From positions 124,001 through 188,000 of the forward strand of contig CAVQBF010000005.1 of assembly GCA_963710615.1 (NCBI GenBank): a stretch of DNA of 64,000 nucleotides. Direction: 5' to 3'. The DNA comes from GCA-2746605 sp963710615 (GTDB lineage: Bacteria; Bacteroidota; Ignavibacteria; Ignavibacteriales; Melioribacteraceae). Positions 1 to 8,456 of this stretch are shown in pieces. Each line of letters begins with the position of its first letter. The stretch's first letter is position 1. The notes below the pieces were generated by a model, which was not told the DNA's origin, did no database searches, and was given only the letters and a program-made list of their open reading frames with translations. A program made the position numbers and the translations under genes.

Positions 1-205
1 TAAGGTATTCACTATTGCAGGACGATTGATAAAAGAAATTGAACTTAATGGTTCCCAGTTAAATTATGACTTAAACAAAATTTATTGGGATGGAAGAGAT
101 GATGATGGTGATTTAATTGGCAATGGAGTATATTTGTATAAAGTTATTATGGATGTAAGCGGTAAAAAACAAGATGTTACTCAAAAATTAGCAATTGTGA
201 GGTAA
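1..205 (+). CDS. C-terminal end of a secreted protein with FlgD-like/T9SS sorting domain (5' truncated)
   Basis: The frame is open from the window edge (codons begin at base 2) to TAA at 203-205, giving about 67 residues. The visible part reads as a FlgD-like Ig / type IX secretion C-terminal domain: GRLIKEI, a WDGRDDDGDLIGNGVYLYK stretch and a terminal QKLAIVR. Such domains send proteins through the T9SS of Bacteroidota. In related genomes the large C25-family sortase PorU can end this way, so PorU is one candidate, but the catalytic part lies outside the window and this is inference. The next gene starts 2 bases after the stop, so the two are probably co-transcribed. Confidence 0.7.
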   Translation, partial: KVFTIAGRLIKEIELNGSQLNYDLNKIYWDGRDDDGDLIGNGVYLYKVIMDVSGKKQDVTQKLAIVR

Positions 206-207
206 CC

Positions 208-1542
208 ATGAAAAAAGTTATAATTTTATTTATTCTTTTATTTCTATACACTAATATAAATGCGCAGTTCGAAAAATTGCGTCCTAATGAGGGATATTTT
301 GGAGGCGGATTTGGGATGACATGGATTGATGATAAACCGCATTATTCATTTCATCTTTTCCCTGAATTTGCATTCGCTAATATTGGTGTCGGATTAGATC
401 TTAATTTAGAATTTGATGCTGCCGGTAAATTACGAAGCGAAAACTTCAATGAATTTTCTGACTATCTAAGTATTATTAGATATGTTCGTTATGGCTTAAA
501 GAATGATCCATTTTATGCAAGACTTGGGGCACTCGATTATGCCACACTTGGACACGGATCTATTATGTATATGTACAATAATCGTCCAAGTTACGATTCA
601 CGTAAAATTGGTTTGGAGTTCGATGTCGATTTTACAACATTCGGCTTTGAATCTGTCTACGGAAGTTTTGGAGAAAGTGGTGTATTTGGACTTAGAGGAT
701 TTATTAGACCATTACTTATGACTACATTGGCAGATGTTCCAATTTTAGGAAATATTGAATTTGGGGCAACATATGCGACAGATTTCAATGAAAATGCGGG
801 AGTTTTAGAGGGTGCAATTGATTCACAAACAGAAGAGTTCACTGCAACACAAGATGTGGGTAGTATAGGGATATTAGGTTTTGACGTTGGTCTTCCAATA
901 ATAAGGAGTGGTATTTTCGGTTTTGATATTTATTTTGATTATTCTCAAATTCTTGATTATGGAAGCGGAACAGCATTAGGTGGCATTGTTCGTTTAGATG
1001 GAATGGGTTTAGTAAATGTTCGTGCCAAAATGGAAAGGCGCTTTAATGGCGATAATTATCTTCCTTCATATTTTAACTCTTTTTATGAGCTTGAAAGATT
1101 TAAGTTTAGTGGTGGAGTAGTTAATAGTAAAATTCAACTTCTTGAATCAGATCTTAATGTTGGGGATGGATATTATGGTGAATTACTTATTAGATTGCTT
1201 GGTACATTCGATATTATTGGAAGTTACCAAAGATTAGATGATCATCCCGAAAGTGGAATATTCCACGCTGCTTCAGAAATTGCACCCGAAGGTTTCCCAT
1301 ATGTATTAAGAGCCGGATATGATAAAGTAAATATTAGGGACGAAAAAGATTTATTTACATTGGATGACAGATCATATTTGTTTGCTGAGTTAGGATATAA
1401 ACCTTATCCTTATGTATTAGTTTCTATGGTTTATAATTGGACTTTCACACCTTTGCGTGATGCTGATGATAAAATTTATGACTACAAACCTCAAAAGAAA
1501 ATTGAACCTAGAATTTCTTTTGTTTATCCGTTTAATATGTAA
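208..1542 (+). CDS. Predicted outer-membrane beta-barrel-like protein, function unknown
   Basis: 444 residues. It begins with a clear Sec signal peptide (MKKVIILFILLFLYTNINA, cleavage probably just before QFEK). The mature part is rich in Gly and aromatic residues, with alternating polar/hydrophobic segments such as GGGFGMTW, IGVGLDLNLEF and FGFDIYFDYSQ, and ends in an aromatic-containing strand (FVYPFNM). This is the usual look of an outer-membrane barrel. I do not recognise the family. It lacks PorV/FadL or PorP/SprF hallmarks that I know. It directly follows a gene with a T9SS-type tail, so a surface or secretion-linked role is possible but unproven. Confidence 0.75.
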   Translation: MKKVIILFILLFLYTNINAQFEKLRPNEGYFGGGFGMTWIDDKPHYSFHLFPEFAFANIGVGLDLNLEFDAAGKLRSENFNEFSDYLSIIRYVRYGLKNDPFYARLGALDYATLGHGSIMYMYNNRPSYDSRKIGLEFDVDFTTFGFESVYGSFGESGVFGLRGFIRPLLMTTLADVPILGNIEFGATYATDFNENAGVLEGAIDSQTEEFTATQDVGSIGILGFDVGLPIIRSGIFGFDIYFDYSQILDYGSGTALGGIVRLDGMGLVNVRAKMERRFNGDNYLPSYFNSFYELERFKFSGGVVNSKIQLLESDLNVGDGYYGELLIRLLGTFDIIGSYQRLDDHPESGIFHAASEIAPEGFPYVLRAGYDKVNIRDEKDLFTLDDRSYLFAELGYKPYPYVLVSMVYNWTFTPLRDADDKIYDYKPQKKIEPRISFVYPFNM

Positions 1543-1554
1543 TTTATTCTCTAA

Positions 1555-1588
1555 TATGACCTCATTAAAACAATTTGATGAGGTCATA
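1555..1588. repeat. 11-bp perfect inverted repeat downstream of the barrel gene
   Basis: TATGACCTCAT at 1555-1565 is matched by ATGAGGTCATA at 1578-1588 around a 12-base loop. It lies 12 bases after a stop codon, so it may act as a transcription terminator hairpin, but no T-run follows on either strand. A protein-binding palindrome ahead of lepA is the alternative. Confidence 0.55.
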
Positions 1589-1752
1589 AATTCTCGCCTT
1601 AAAATACTTCACTTTGATTACACTGGACATCCTTTCTTTTCTTTAAGATTTTTTTGATTCAACCAGATTGATCTTCTCATAGGTCTACTGCTAACTTCAT
1701 TGAAATTTGACACTTCTATAGCTATATTTCTAAGCTTAATTAAATTTGAAAA

Positions 1753-3546
1753 ATGGAAAATATAAGAAATTTTTGCATAGTTGCGCATATTGATCATGGT
1801 AAATCTACCATAGCAGATATGCTATTGGAAGTTACCGAAACTGTAACTCAGCGGGAAGCTAAATCTCAGTTACTCGACGATATGGAACTTGAACGTGAGA
1901 GGGGAATCACAATTAAGTCTCATGCAATTAAAATGAAATACACTCATAAGGATAAAAAGGTTTACAATTTTAATCTTATTGACACACCAGGGCACGTTGA
2001 TTTCTCATATGAAGTTTCAAGATCATTAGCTGCATGTGAGGGAGCCTTGCTCGTTGTAGATGCAGCTCAAGGTGTGGAAGCTCAAACAATAAGCAATGTA
2101 TATTTAGCAATCGAAGCAGGATTGGAAATTATTCCTGTAATTAATAAGATTGATCTACCGAGTGCAAGAGTAGATGTTATTAAAAATCAAATCGTAGAAT
2201 TAATTGGATGTGATGAGGGTGAAATCATTTTGGCAAGCGCGAAAGAAAGAATTGGTTTTAACGAAATATTGAGCGCTATTGTTGAAAGAATTCCACATCC
2301 CAAAGGTGATCCCAATGCACCACTCCAAGCCTTAGTATTTGACTCAGTATTTGATTCTTATAGAGGAGCAATAGCCTACGTTAGAATCGTAAATGGTGTG
2401 CTGAAAGCAAAAGATCAGATTAAATTTTTCACAACGGGAAATGTCCATCTTGCTGAAGAGATTGGTGTATTAGGATTAAGGAAGCAAAAACGTGATGAAC
2501 TGTCTACCGGTGAAGTTGGATATGTTATTGCAAGTATTAAAGATGTTCATGATACCAAGGTTGGTGATACAATTACTCACGCAAGAAATGGAGCACTTAA
2601 GCCATTAGCTGGGTATAAAGAAATTAAACCAATGGTATACAGCGGTCTATATCCTTCCGATTCAGATGATTATGAAGATTTAAGAGACGCCATTGAAAAG
2701 CTTCAACTTAATGATGCTTCTTTGGTTTTTATTCCTGAAACATCTGCAGCTTTAGGATTTGGATTTAGATGCGGCTTTTTAGGCATGCTTCACATGGAGA
2801 TAATTCAAGAACGGTTAGAAAGAGAGTACGATCAGAATATTGTTACTACTCTTCCAAACGTGGAATATTTTGCATATACTAAAAAAGGTGAGAAAATAGT
2901 TGTAGATAATCCAGCCGATCTTCCACCGGTTGGAGATTTAGAGAAAGTTGAAGAACCATTTATAAAAGCTCAAATTGTCGTTCCAAGCGAGTATTTGGGC
3001 AATATTATGAAGCTTGCAATGGATAAAAGAGGTATTTATAAAAACACAACATATATCGATCCAACAAGGGCTGATGTTGAATATGAATTCCCACTATCTG
3101 AAATAATTTTTGACTTTTATGATAAACTAAAATCAATCTCTCGAGGTTATGCTTCGTTTGACTATGATTTCATTGGTTATAAAGAATCTGATCTTGTTAA
3201 ACTTGACATAATGTTAAATGGCGATAATGTTGATGCACTTTCAGTTATTGTGCATAAGGATAAAGCATATGATTGGGGAAGAAAGGTCTGTTCAAAACTT
3301 AAAGAACTTATTCCCAGACAAATGTTTGAGATTGCGGTGCAAGCGGCAATTGGCAATAAAATTATTTCGAGAACTAATATTAAAGCATTGAGAAAAAATG
3401 TTTTAGCAAAATGCTATGGCGGCGATATTACAAGGAAGAGAAAACTTCTCGAAAAGCAAAAAGAAGGGAAGAAGAGAATGAAGCAAGTTGGTAATGTTGA
3501 AATTCCGCAAGAAGCATTTCTTGCAGTTTTGCAGTTGGATGAGTAA
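1753..3546 (+). CDS. lepA: Elongation factor 4 (ribosomal back-translocase GTPase)
   Basis: 597 residues, the usual LepA length. The GTPase elements are in order: P-loop AHIDHGKST near residues 11-19, G3 DTPGHVDFSYEV, G4 NKIDLP and G5 ASAK. EF-G-like domains follow (GFRCGFLGMLHMEIIQERLERE), then the LepA-specific C-terminal domain ending RKRKLLEKQKEGKKRMKQVG. LepA binds stalled or mispositioned 70S ribosomes in the cytoplasm and affects translation under stress. lepB follows 84 bases later on the same strand, an arrangement seen in many bacteria. No strong Shine-Dalgarno sequence is visible before the ATG. Confidence 0.97.
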   Translation: MENIRNFCIVAHIDHGKSTIADMLLEVTETVTQREAKSQLLDDMELERERGITIKSHAIKMKYTHKDKKVYNFNLIDTPGHVDFSYEVSRSLAACEGALLVVDAAQGVEAQTISNVYLAIEAGLEIIPVINKIDLPSARVDVIKNQIVELIGCDEGEIILASAKERIGFNEILSAIVERIPHPKGDPNAPLQALVFDSVFDSYRGAIAYVRIVNGVLKAKDQIKFFTTGNVHLAEEIGVLGLRKQKRDELSTGEVGYVIASIKDVHDTKVGDTITHARNGALKPLAGYKEIKPMVYSGLYPSDSDDYEDLRDAIEKLQLNDASLVFIPETSAALGFGFRCGFLGMLHMEIIQERLEREYDQNIVTTLPNVEYFAYTKKGEKIVVDNPADLPPVGDLEKVEEPFIKAQIVVPSEYLGNIMKLAMDKRGIYKNTTYIDPTRADVEYEFPLSEIIFDFYDKLKSISRGYASFDYDFIGYKESDLVKLDIMLNGDNVDALSVIVHKDKAYDWGRKVCSKLKELIPRQMFEIAVQAAIGNKIISRTNIKALRKNVLAKCYGGDITRKRKLLEKQKEGKKRMKQVGNVEIPQEAFLAVLQLDE

Positions 3547-3630
3547 GAAAATAAAATTCGTAAACCACTAGAAACAAAAATGGATTTTGAAGTTATAATA
3601 ATTAAATTTTTGAAGATTTAGGAAAACTTA

Positions 3631-4551
3631 ATGACGAAAGAGAGATCACAAACTAAAGAAGAAAAAAGACGGAAAAAACTTAGCAGAACACCGCTTCAGA
3701 AATTTTTAGATTTTTGGAAGAATTTATTCTTTGCTGCAATTGCAGCATTACTTATTAAAACATTCTTGATAGAAACGTCGCGTGTACCGACGGGTTCTAT
3801 GGAAGAGACCATTATGGTTGGTGATTTTTTATTTGTGAATAAATTTATCTACGGCTCTTCCTCGCCAAGAAATATTCCGTTTACAAATGTTGCACTTCCT
3901 TATTTTCAGTTACCTGCAATGCGTGAACCTGAGAAAGGTGATATTTTTGTTTTTGAATATCCCGGCGATAGAGATGTAATTGCCCCTACTGAGATTCTAA
4001 ACTACGTAAAACGTTGTGTAGGGGAACCGGGAGATACCATTGAAATAAAGAATAAAGTAGTTTATATTAATGGAGAGGAATTGCACAGGCCGCCTCACAT
4101 TCAATATCTGATGCCGCAGATACTTCCTAAAAGTTATACGCGACCGGATATTTTTCCCAGAGGAAGCGGGTGGAATAAAGATCAGTATGGACCATTAGTG
4201 ATTCCTAAAAAAGGTGAAATTGTAAGTTTAACACCAGAAAATATTGAAACATATAGAATGATAATTAATAGAACCTTTCTAAAAGATGTTGTTGATGTGA
4301 AAAATGGTCAAGTATATATTGACGGTGAACAGGTAACTCAGTATGAAATACCTCAGGATTATTATTTTGCAATGGGTGATAATAGAGATGATAGTGCAGA
4401 TAGCAGATATTGGGGATTTGTTCCTCGGGAAAAAATAGTCGGGGAAGCATTAATGATATATTGGTCTTGGAATCCTAATATTTCTTTTGCTAATTTTTTC
4501 AAACTTTTGGGTTCAACCAGGTTTAATAGAATAGCTAAATTAGTTTATTAA
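3631..4551 (+). CDS. lepB: Signal peptidase I
   Basis: 306 residues. A basic N-terminus precedes one membrane segment (about residues 31-47). The catalytic Ser56 lies in RVPTGSMEET and the general base Lys127 in NYVKRCVGEPGD; the C-terminal box GDNRDDSADSRYWGFVP completes the S26 family signature. It cleaves Sec signal peptides at the outer face of the inner membrane. The region between boxes is longer than in minimal enzymes, as is common in Bacteroidota. AGGA seven bases upstream supports the ATG start. The subtilase gene downstream begins 11 bases after the stop. Confidence 0.97.
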   Translation: MTKERSQTKEEKRRKKLSRTPLQKFLDFWKNLFFAAIAALLIKTFLIETSRVPTGSMEETIMVGDFLFVNKFIYGSSSPRNIPFTNVALPYFQLPAMREPEKGDIFVFEYPGDRDVIAPTEILNYVKRCVGEPGDTIEIKNKVVYINGEELHRPPHIQYLMPQILPKSYTRPDIFPRGSGWNKDQYGPLVIPKKGEIVSLTPENIETYRMIINRTFLKDVVDVKNGQVYIDGEQVTQYEIPQDYYFAMGDNRDDSADSRYWGFVPREKIVGEALMIYWSWNPNISFANFFKLLGSTRFNRIAKLVY

Positions 4552-4562
4552 GAAAGTTTATC

Positions 4563-6548
4563 ATGAAAAAGTCAATACTAGCAATATTATTCCTTTTGTT
4601 TTCTGTATCTCTTGCTCAAGAGAAATATATGATATATTTCAAGGACAAAGGTGAATTTTCCAAAGAGAGTTTTTCTAAATCAGCATCAAAAGAAATAATT
4701 GCTAAAGAAGTTCTTTCAGAAAAAAGTATAGAACGGCGAAAAAAGAATCTTGGTGAAAATTACTTTACTTATCAAGATTTACCAATTGAGCAAAACTATG
4801 TTAAGACTCTGAATAATCTTGGAATAAAGATTGAGAATAAACTTAAATGGTTTAATGCTGTTAGTGCTTTTTTAACTAACACTCAGCTTAATGAAATACG
4901 TGATCTGAAGTTTATTGAAAAAATTGAAACAGTTCGAAAACTTAGATCGACAAAACCTTTCAAAAAAGATTTGAAGCCCGATAATTCTCTACTAAAATCT
5001 TCAGATGATAATAATTTTGAATATGGATCTTCCTTAACTCAAAATAATTTATCAGACATTCCAGTAATCCATAATATGGGAATTACCGGTGAAGGCGTTA
5101 TAATTGGCTTATTGGACACCGGATTCGATTGGAAACAACATAATGCACTAAAAGATAGGGAAGTATTAGCAGAACGAGACTTTATTTTTAAAGATGATGT
5201 TACCGCAAATGAAGTTGAACAAGATGTTTCTTGGCAACATAATCATGGTACAAGCGTGTTTTCAATAGTTGGTGGTTTTGATGAAGGTAATTTAATTGGT
5301 CCTGCTTTTAATGCTTCTTATGTTTTAGCTAAAACTGAAAATGTCGCTTCCGAAACCCATGTAGAAGAGGATAATTATGCAGCTGCCTTAGAATGGATGG
5401 ACTCTCTTGGCGTTGATATTACAAGTTCTTCTCTTGGATATAGTGAATTTGATGATTCTGTTTTTTCATATAATTACAAAGATATGGATGGAAAAACAAC
5501 TATTGTAACCAAAGCTGCAGAAATGGCATTTGATAGAGGATTAATTGTAATAACTTCTGCAGGAAACGAAGGTAATACATCTTGGAAATATATTACTGCT
5601 CCCGGTGATGGTTTCAACACATTAACAATTGGTGCAGTTTCAAGTTCAAACATAGTTACATCTTTTAGTTCTGAAGGTCCGACTTTTGATGGCAGAATTA
5701 AACCTGAAATTGTTGCAATGGGCTCCGGCGTGGTTAATGCAAGAGCCGGAACAGTTGATGGTTATGGATCGGGAGGTGGTACTTCATATTCTGCACCTCT
5801 TGCAGCTGGTATTGCCGGATTATTACTCTCAGCACACCCTCACCTGACAAATACACAAGTTAGAAAAATAATGATTAACAGTGGTGACAATTTTGAGAAT
5901 CCGGATAATGAACGAGGCTACGGTTTAATTTCTGCAGTAAGAGCCTTAACTTTTCCTAATTTGGAATCACTTGATGGCGGTTTTAGAGTTCATAAACTTT
6001 TTTCTGATTCCACTTTAAAAAATATATCAACAATTAATGTGTTGTTCCAAAAAGAAGGCGATGATTTTGTTGAAGTTAAAGAAATGACTAAGGATGAGAG
6101 GGGAATATATAAAACCAATTTGCCAAGTTTAAATTCTGATCAAAAGATAAAATTTCGTTTTGATTTACTAGATTCAAATGGAAATCTTATAACTAGTGAA
6201 CCAACTGAGGGAAATTATACTTGGTGTCTTGGAGAACCAATTTCTGATATTTTAATAGAAGTTGAGGATTCTCCAACAATTCCGGCTGATCATAAGTTAT
6301 ATCAAAATTATCCGAATCCTTTTAATCCTTCAACCAAAATTGAGTATTCATTATCTTCATCTGAAAGAGTCACTATTAAGGTGTTCAACATATTAGGTGA
6401 GCAAATTGTTACCTTAGTCGATGCAGTAAAGGATAGGGGTAATTATACTGTCAATTTTGATGTAAATGGAATTAGTCCCGGCGTTTATTTTTATCAAATG
6501 GTTGCAGGCGACTTTAAACAAACCAAAAAAATGATTGCCTTAAAATAA
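4563..6548 (+). CDS. Secreted S8 subtilisin-like serine protease with T9SS C-terminal tail
   Basis: 661 residues. A signal peptide (residues 1-18) is followed by a propeptide-like region (about 20-135) and the S8 catalytic domain. The triad is visible: Asp185 in GLLDTG, His228 in NHGT and Ser408 in GGTSYSAP, with oxyanion Asn335 in TSAGNEGN. After a beta-rich spacer, the last ~85 residues form a type A T9SS sorting domain (YQNYPNPFNPSTKIEYSL ... GVYFYQM). It is expected to be exported by Sec, then secreted or anchored by the T9SS, where it degrades protein. The O-methyltransferase gene begins 2 bases after the stop. Confidence 0.95.
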   Translation: MKKSILAILFLLFSVSLAQEKYMIYFKDKGEFSKESFSKSASKEIIAKEVLSEKSIERRKKNLGENYFTYQDLPIEQNYVKTLNNLGIKIENKLKWFNAVSAFLTNTQLNEIRDLKFIEKIETVRKLRSTKPFKKDLKPDNSLLKSSDDNNFEYGSSLTQNNLSDIPVIHNMGITGEGVIIGLLDTGFDWKQHNALKDREVLAERDFIFKDDVTANEVEQDVSWQHNHGTSVFSIVGGFDEGNLIGPAFNASYVLAKTENVASETHVEEDNYAAALEWMDSLGVDITSSSLGYSEFDDSVFSYNYKDMDGKTTIVTKAAEMAFDRGLIVITSAGNEGNTSWKYITAPGDGFNTLTIGAVSSSNIVTSFSSEGPTFDGRIKPEIVAMGSGVVNARAGTVDGYGSGGGTSYSAPLAAGIAGLLLSAHPHLTNTQVRKIMINSGDNFENPDNERGYGLISAVRALTFPNLESLDGGFRVHKLFSDSTLKNISTINVLFQKEGDDFVEVKEMTKDERGIYKTNLPSLNSDQKIKFRFDLLDSNGNLITSEPTEGNYTWCLGEPISDILIEVEDSPTIPADHKLYQNYPNPFNPSTKIEYSLSSSERVTIKVFNILGEQIVTLVDAVKDRGNYTVNFDVNGISPGVYFYQMVAGDFKQTKKMIALK

Positions 6549-6550
6549 GC

Positions 6551-7195
6551 ATGAATATTCTTCAGCCTGTTCAGACAGCCTATCTTGAAAGTCTAAAAGG
6601 AAAAGATAAAGAACCACTCTATATCAAGATGGAGGAATTTGCGAAAGAGAAAAATATTCCAATTCTTGAAGATATCTCAGCTGAATTTCTTGAACAACTA
6701 CTCTACATATATAAGCCCAAATCTTTCCTTGAAATAGGTACAGCTATAGGCTATTCTACTATTAGAGTAGCTAAATTACTTAAAAATGAAACATTAATTG
6801 ATACAATTGAAATAAGCAAAGATAATTTAGTATTGTGCAAGTCTTTTATTCAGGAAGCTGGTTTAGAGAATCGTATAAACATTCTTGAGGGGGACGCTTT
6901 AAAAATACTTCCCCAATTAAATAAGTATTACGATTTTATTTTTCTTGATGCTGACAAGGAAGATTATCTAGAATTATTAAATCACTCTCTTAATATCTTA
7001 AATGTTGGGGGTGTTATTCTAATTGATAATTTACTTTGGAAAGGATTTACTGCCTCAAAAGAAATTCCAGATCAATATAAAAAAAGCACTGAACTTATCA
7101 GAAAGTTCAATGCTCAATTTTTATCTCATCCTAAACTAAAATCTAGTATCTTACCTATAGGAGATGGTCTCGGTTTAGGAATAAAAATATCTTAA
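6551..7195 (+). CDS. Class I SAM-dependent O-methyltransferase (COMT/YrrM-like)
   Basis: 214 residues with the methyltransferase family 3 pattern. SAM motif I is LEIGTAIGYSTI (about residues 60-71). It is followed by an acidic ribose-binding residue (IEISKDN), LEGDALKILPQL, and the metal/post-I segment DFIFLDADKEDY with downstream ILIDNLLWKG. Relatives methylate catechol-type or other hydroxyls in a Mg-dependent way, or modify tRNA (TrmR). The substrate here cannot be read from sequence. It is closely spaced behind the protease gene and convergent with the Rrf2 regulator, with only 5 bases between the stops. Confidence 0.9.
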   Translation: MNILQPVQTAYLESLKGKDKEPLYIKMEEFAKEKNIPILEDISAEFLEQLLYIYKPKSFLEIGTAIGYSTIRVAKLLKNETLIDTIEISKDNLVLCKSFIQEAGLENRINILEGDALKILPQLNKYYDFIFLDADKEDYLELLNHSLNILNVGGVILIDNLLWKGFTASKEIPDQYKKSTELIRKFNAQFLSHPKLKSSILPIGDGLGLGIKIS

Positions 7196-7200
7196 CAGCG

Positions 7201-7629
7201 TTACAATTTCTTCCTGAGTGTCTCTGTGTACTCAGCGGCAACCTCTCTTACACTTTTACTAGAAATCAGATTGTGAATTCTATCCCTCAACTCACTCCAT
7301 TCCTCATGCAGAGGACACGGATGTTCATCAGAACATTCTTTTAACCCAGTTACACATTTAAGAGTAATTACCGGACCTTCAATTCTTTCGACAATTTCTA
7401 ATATTGAGCTATCAAGAGCTAACTTGGTAATCTTAAATCCGCCGCCGCGTCCTTTGTAAGAATCAACATAACCATATTTAGCCATTCTTTGTAGAATTTT
7501 TGCCAGATAATGCGAGGGAATTTCTTCTCTTTTAGCTACTTCAGAAGACATAACTAGAGCATCTTCTGACTGTCTTGCTAAAAATAATATTGCCCTAATA
7601 GCATATTCACCGGTTTTTGTGTAGATCAT
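7201..7629 (-). CDS. Rrf2-family transcriptional regulator with a Cys triad
   Basis: 142 residues. An N-terminal winged helix (MIYTKTGEYAIRAILFLA, then a recognition region SHYLAKILQRMAKYGYVDSYKGRGGGF) is typical of Rrf2. A C-X6-C-X5-C set (KCVTGLKEC...HPCPLH) sits where IscR and NsrR carry the ligands of an iron-sulfur cluster. By family knowledge this suggests a redox-, iron- or NO-responsive repressor; the target genes are unknown. It follows the YigZ-type gene on the same strand across 110 bases that contain an inverted repeat. Confidence 0.92.
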   Translation of the reverse strand: MIYTKTGEYAIRAILFLARQSEDALVMSSEVAKREEIPSHYLAKILQRMAKYGYVDSYKGRGGGFKITKLALDSSILEIVERIEGPVITLKCVTGLKECSDEHPCPLHEEWSELRDRIHNLISSKSVREVAAEYTETLRKKL

Positions 7630-7697
7630 AATGTCCTCTAAGTAAATTTGATAAAAATATTTTTCTAAGTTATCAAGGAGTCGAATATCCGAAAATG

Positions 7698-7734
7698 AAT
7701 TTAAGTAAATAAGAACTTTTTATCAACTTAAATT
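7698..7734. repeat. 9-bp inverted repeat upstream of the Rrf2 gene
   Basis: AATTTAAGT at 7698-7706 and ACTTAAATT at 7726-7734 are perfect reverse complements around a 19-base loop. The element lies between the stop of the YigZ gene and the Rrf2 start. It could be a weak terminator for the former or an operator for the latter. In sequence this AT-rich, such a repeat may also be chance. Confidence 0.35.
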
Positions 7735-7739
7735 TATAG

Positions 7740-8372
7740 TTATTTTAAAGTTAAATAAATATCTTTATTTAAGGGCTCTAATGTAGCATTTCCACTGGTT
7801 TTTTCAATAAGTTCATTTTCAAAATCTTTAATTTTGGAAGGTTCTAAGTAACATTTGATCAAGGGCGATTCCTCAAAAAGATTACTTATCTTTTTACATT
7901 CATATTTATTAATAAGATAATGAACCGGACTTAAATAATCATATCCAAACCTTATTACCAATTGTTCATATCGTATTTTTGTTAAAATTCTTACGTCTTT
8001 TAGTAAAGATAATGAGGTATCAGCATATGCTTTACCAAGTGGGCCAACTCCCAGTTTTGTGCCACCAAAATACCTCACAATAACAATAAGTAAATTTGTT
8101 AAATCATAATGATTAATTGTATTTAGAATTCTCACACCGGCAGTTCCACTTGGTTCACCATCATCAGAATATTTTTCTTCTCCGGAATTTAATTTGTATG
8201 CATAACAGTGATGAGTAGCATCAAAATATTTCTTTTTAATTAGATTTAATTCATCTTCAGCATTTTTTACAGAAATTATTTTTATACCGTAACCAATAAA
8301 CTGAGATCCTTTAACTTTAATTTTGTTGGTTAAATTTTTCTCAATTTCAAATATTTTTTCAGTTTCATCCAT
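7740..8372 (-). CDS. YigZ/IMPACT family protein
   Basis: 210 residues. The UPF0029/IMPACT N-terminal domain is clear: VKGSQFIGYGIKI, THHCYAYKLNSGEEKYSDDGEPSGTAG and the highly conserved LLIVIVRYFGGTKLGVGPLGKAY. A DUF1949-like C-terminal ferredoxin-fold region follows (KIRYEQLVIRFGYDYLSPV). The family is widespread; eukaryotic IMPACT restrains the Gcn2 stress kinase, while the bacterial role (YigZ, YvyE) is not settled. The gene is divergent from uvrA across 84 bases and is likely the first gene of a short transcript running into the Rrf2 regulator. Confidence 0.92.
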   Translation of the reverse strand: MDETEKIFEIEKNLTNKIKVKGSQFIGYGIKIISVKNAEDELNLIKKKYFDATHHCYAYKLNSGEEKYSDDGEPSGTAGVRILNTINHYDLTNLLIVIVRYFGGTKLGVGPLGKAYADTSLSLLKDVRILTKIRYEQLVIRFGYDYLSPVHYLINKYECKKISNLFEESPLIKCYLEPSKIKDFENELIEKTSGNATLEPLNKDIYLTLK

Positions 8373-8456
8373 CGTTGATTATTTAATTAATAATAAAAAT
8401 TGATTTTCTACTAACCTTTAAGTAATATAATTGTTTGAACTTTTCCAAATTTATTT

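Noticed and set aside
208..1542. 444-residue barrel-like protein as PorV or PorP/SprF
   Set aside because: Neither the FadL-like N-terminus of PorV nor the PorP/SprF motifs could be recognised, so no name was given.
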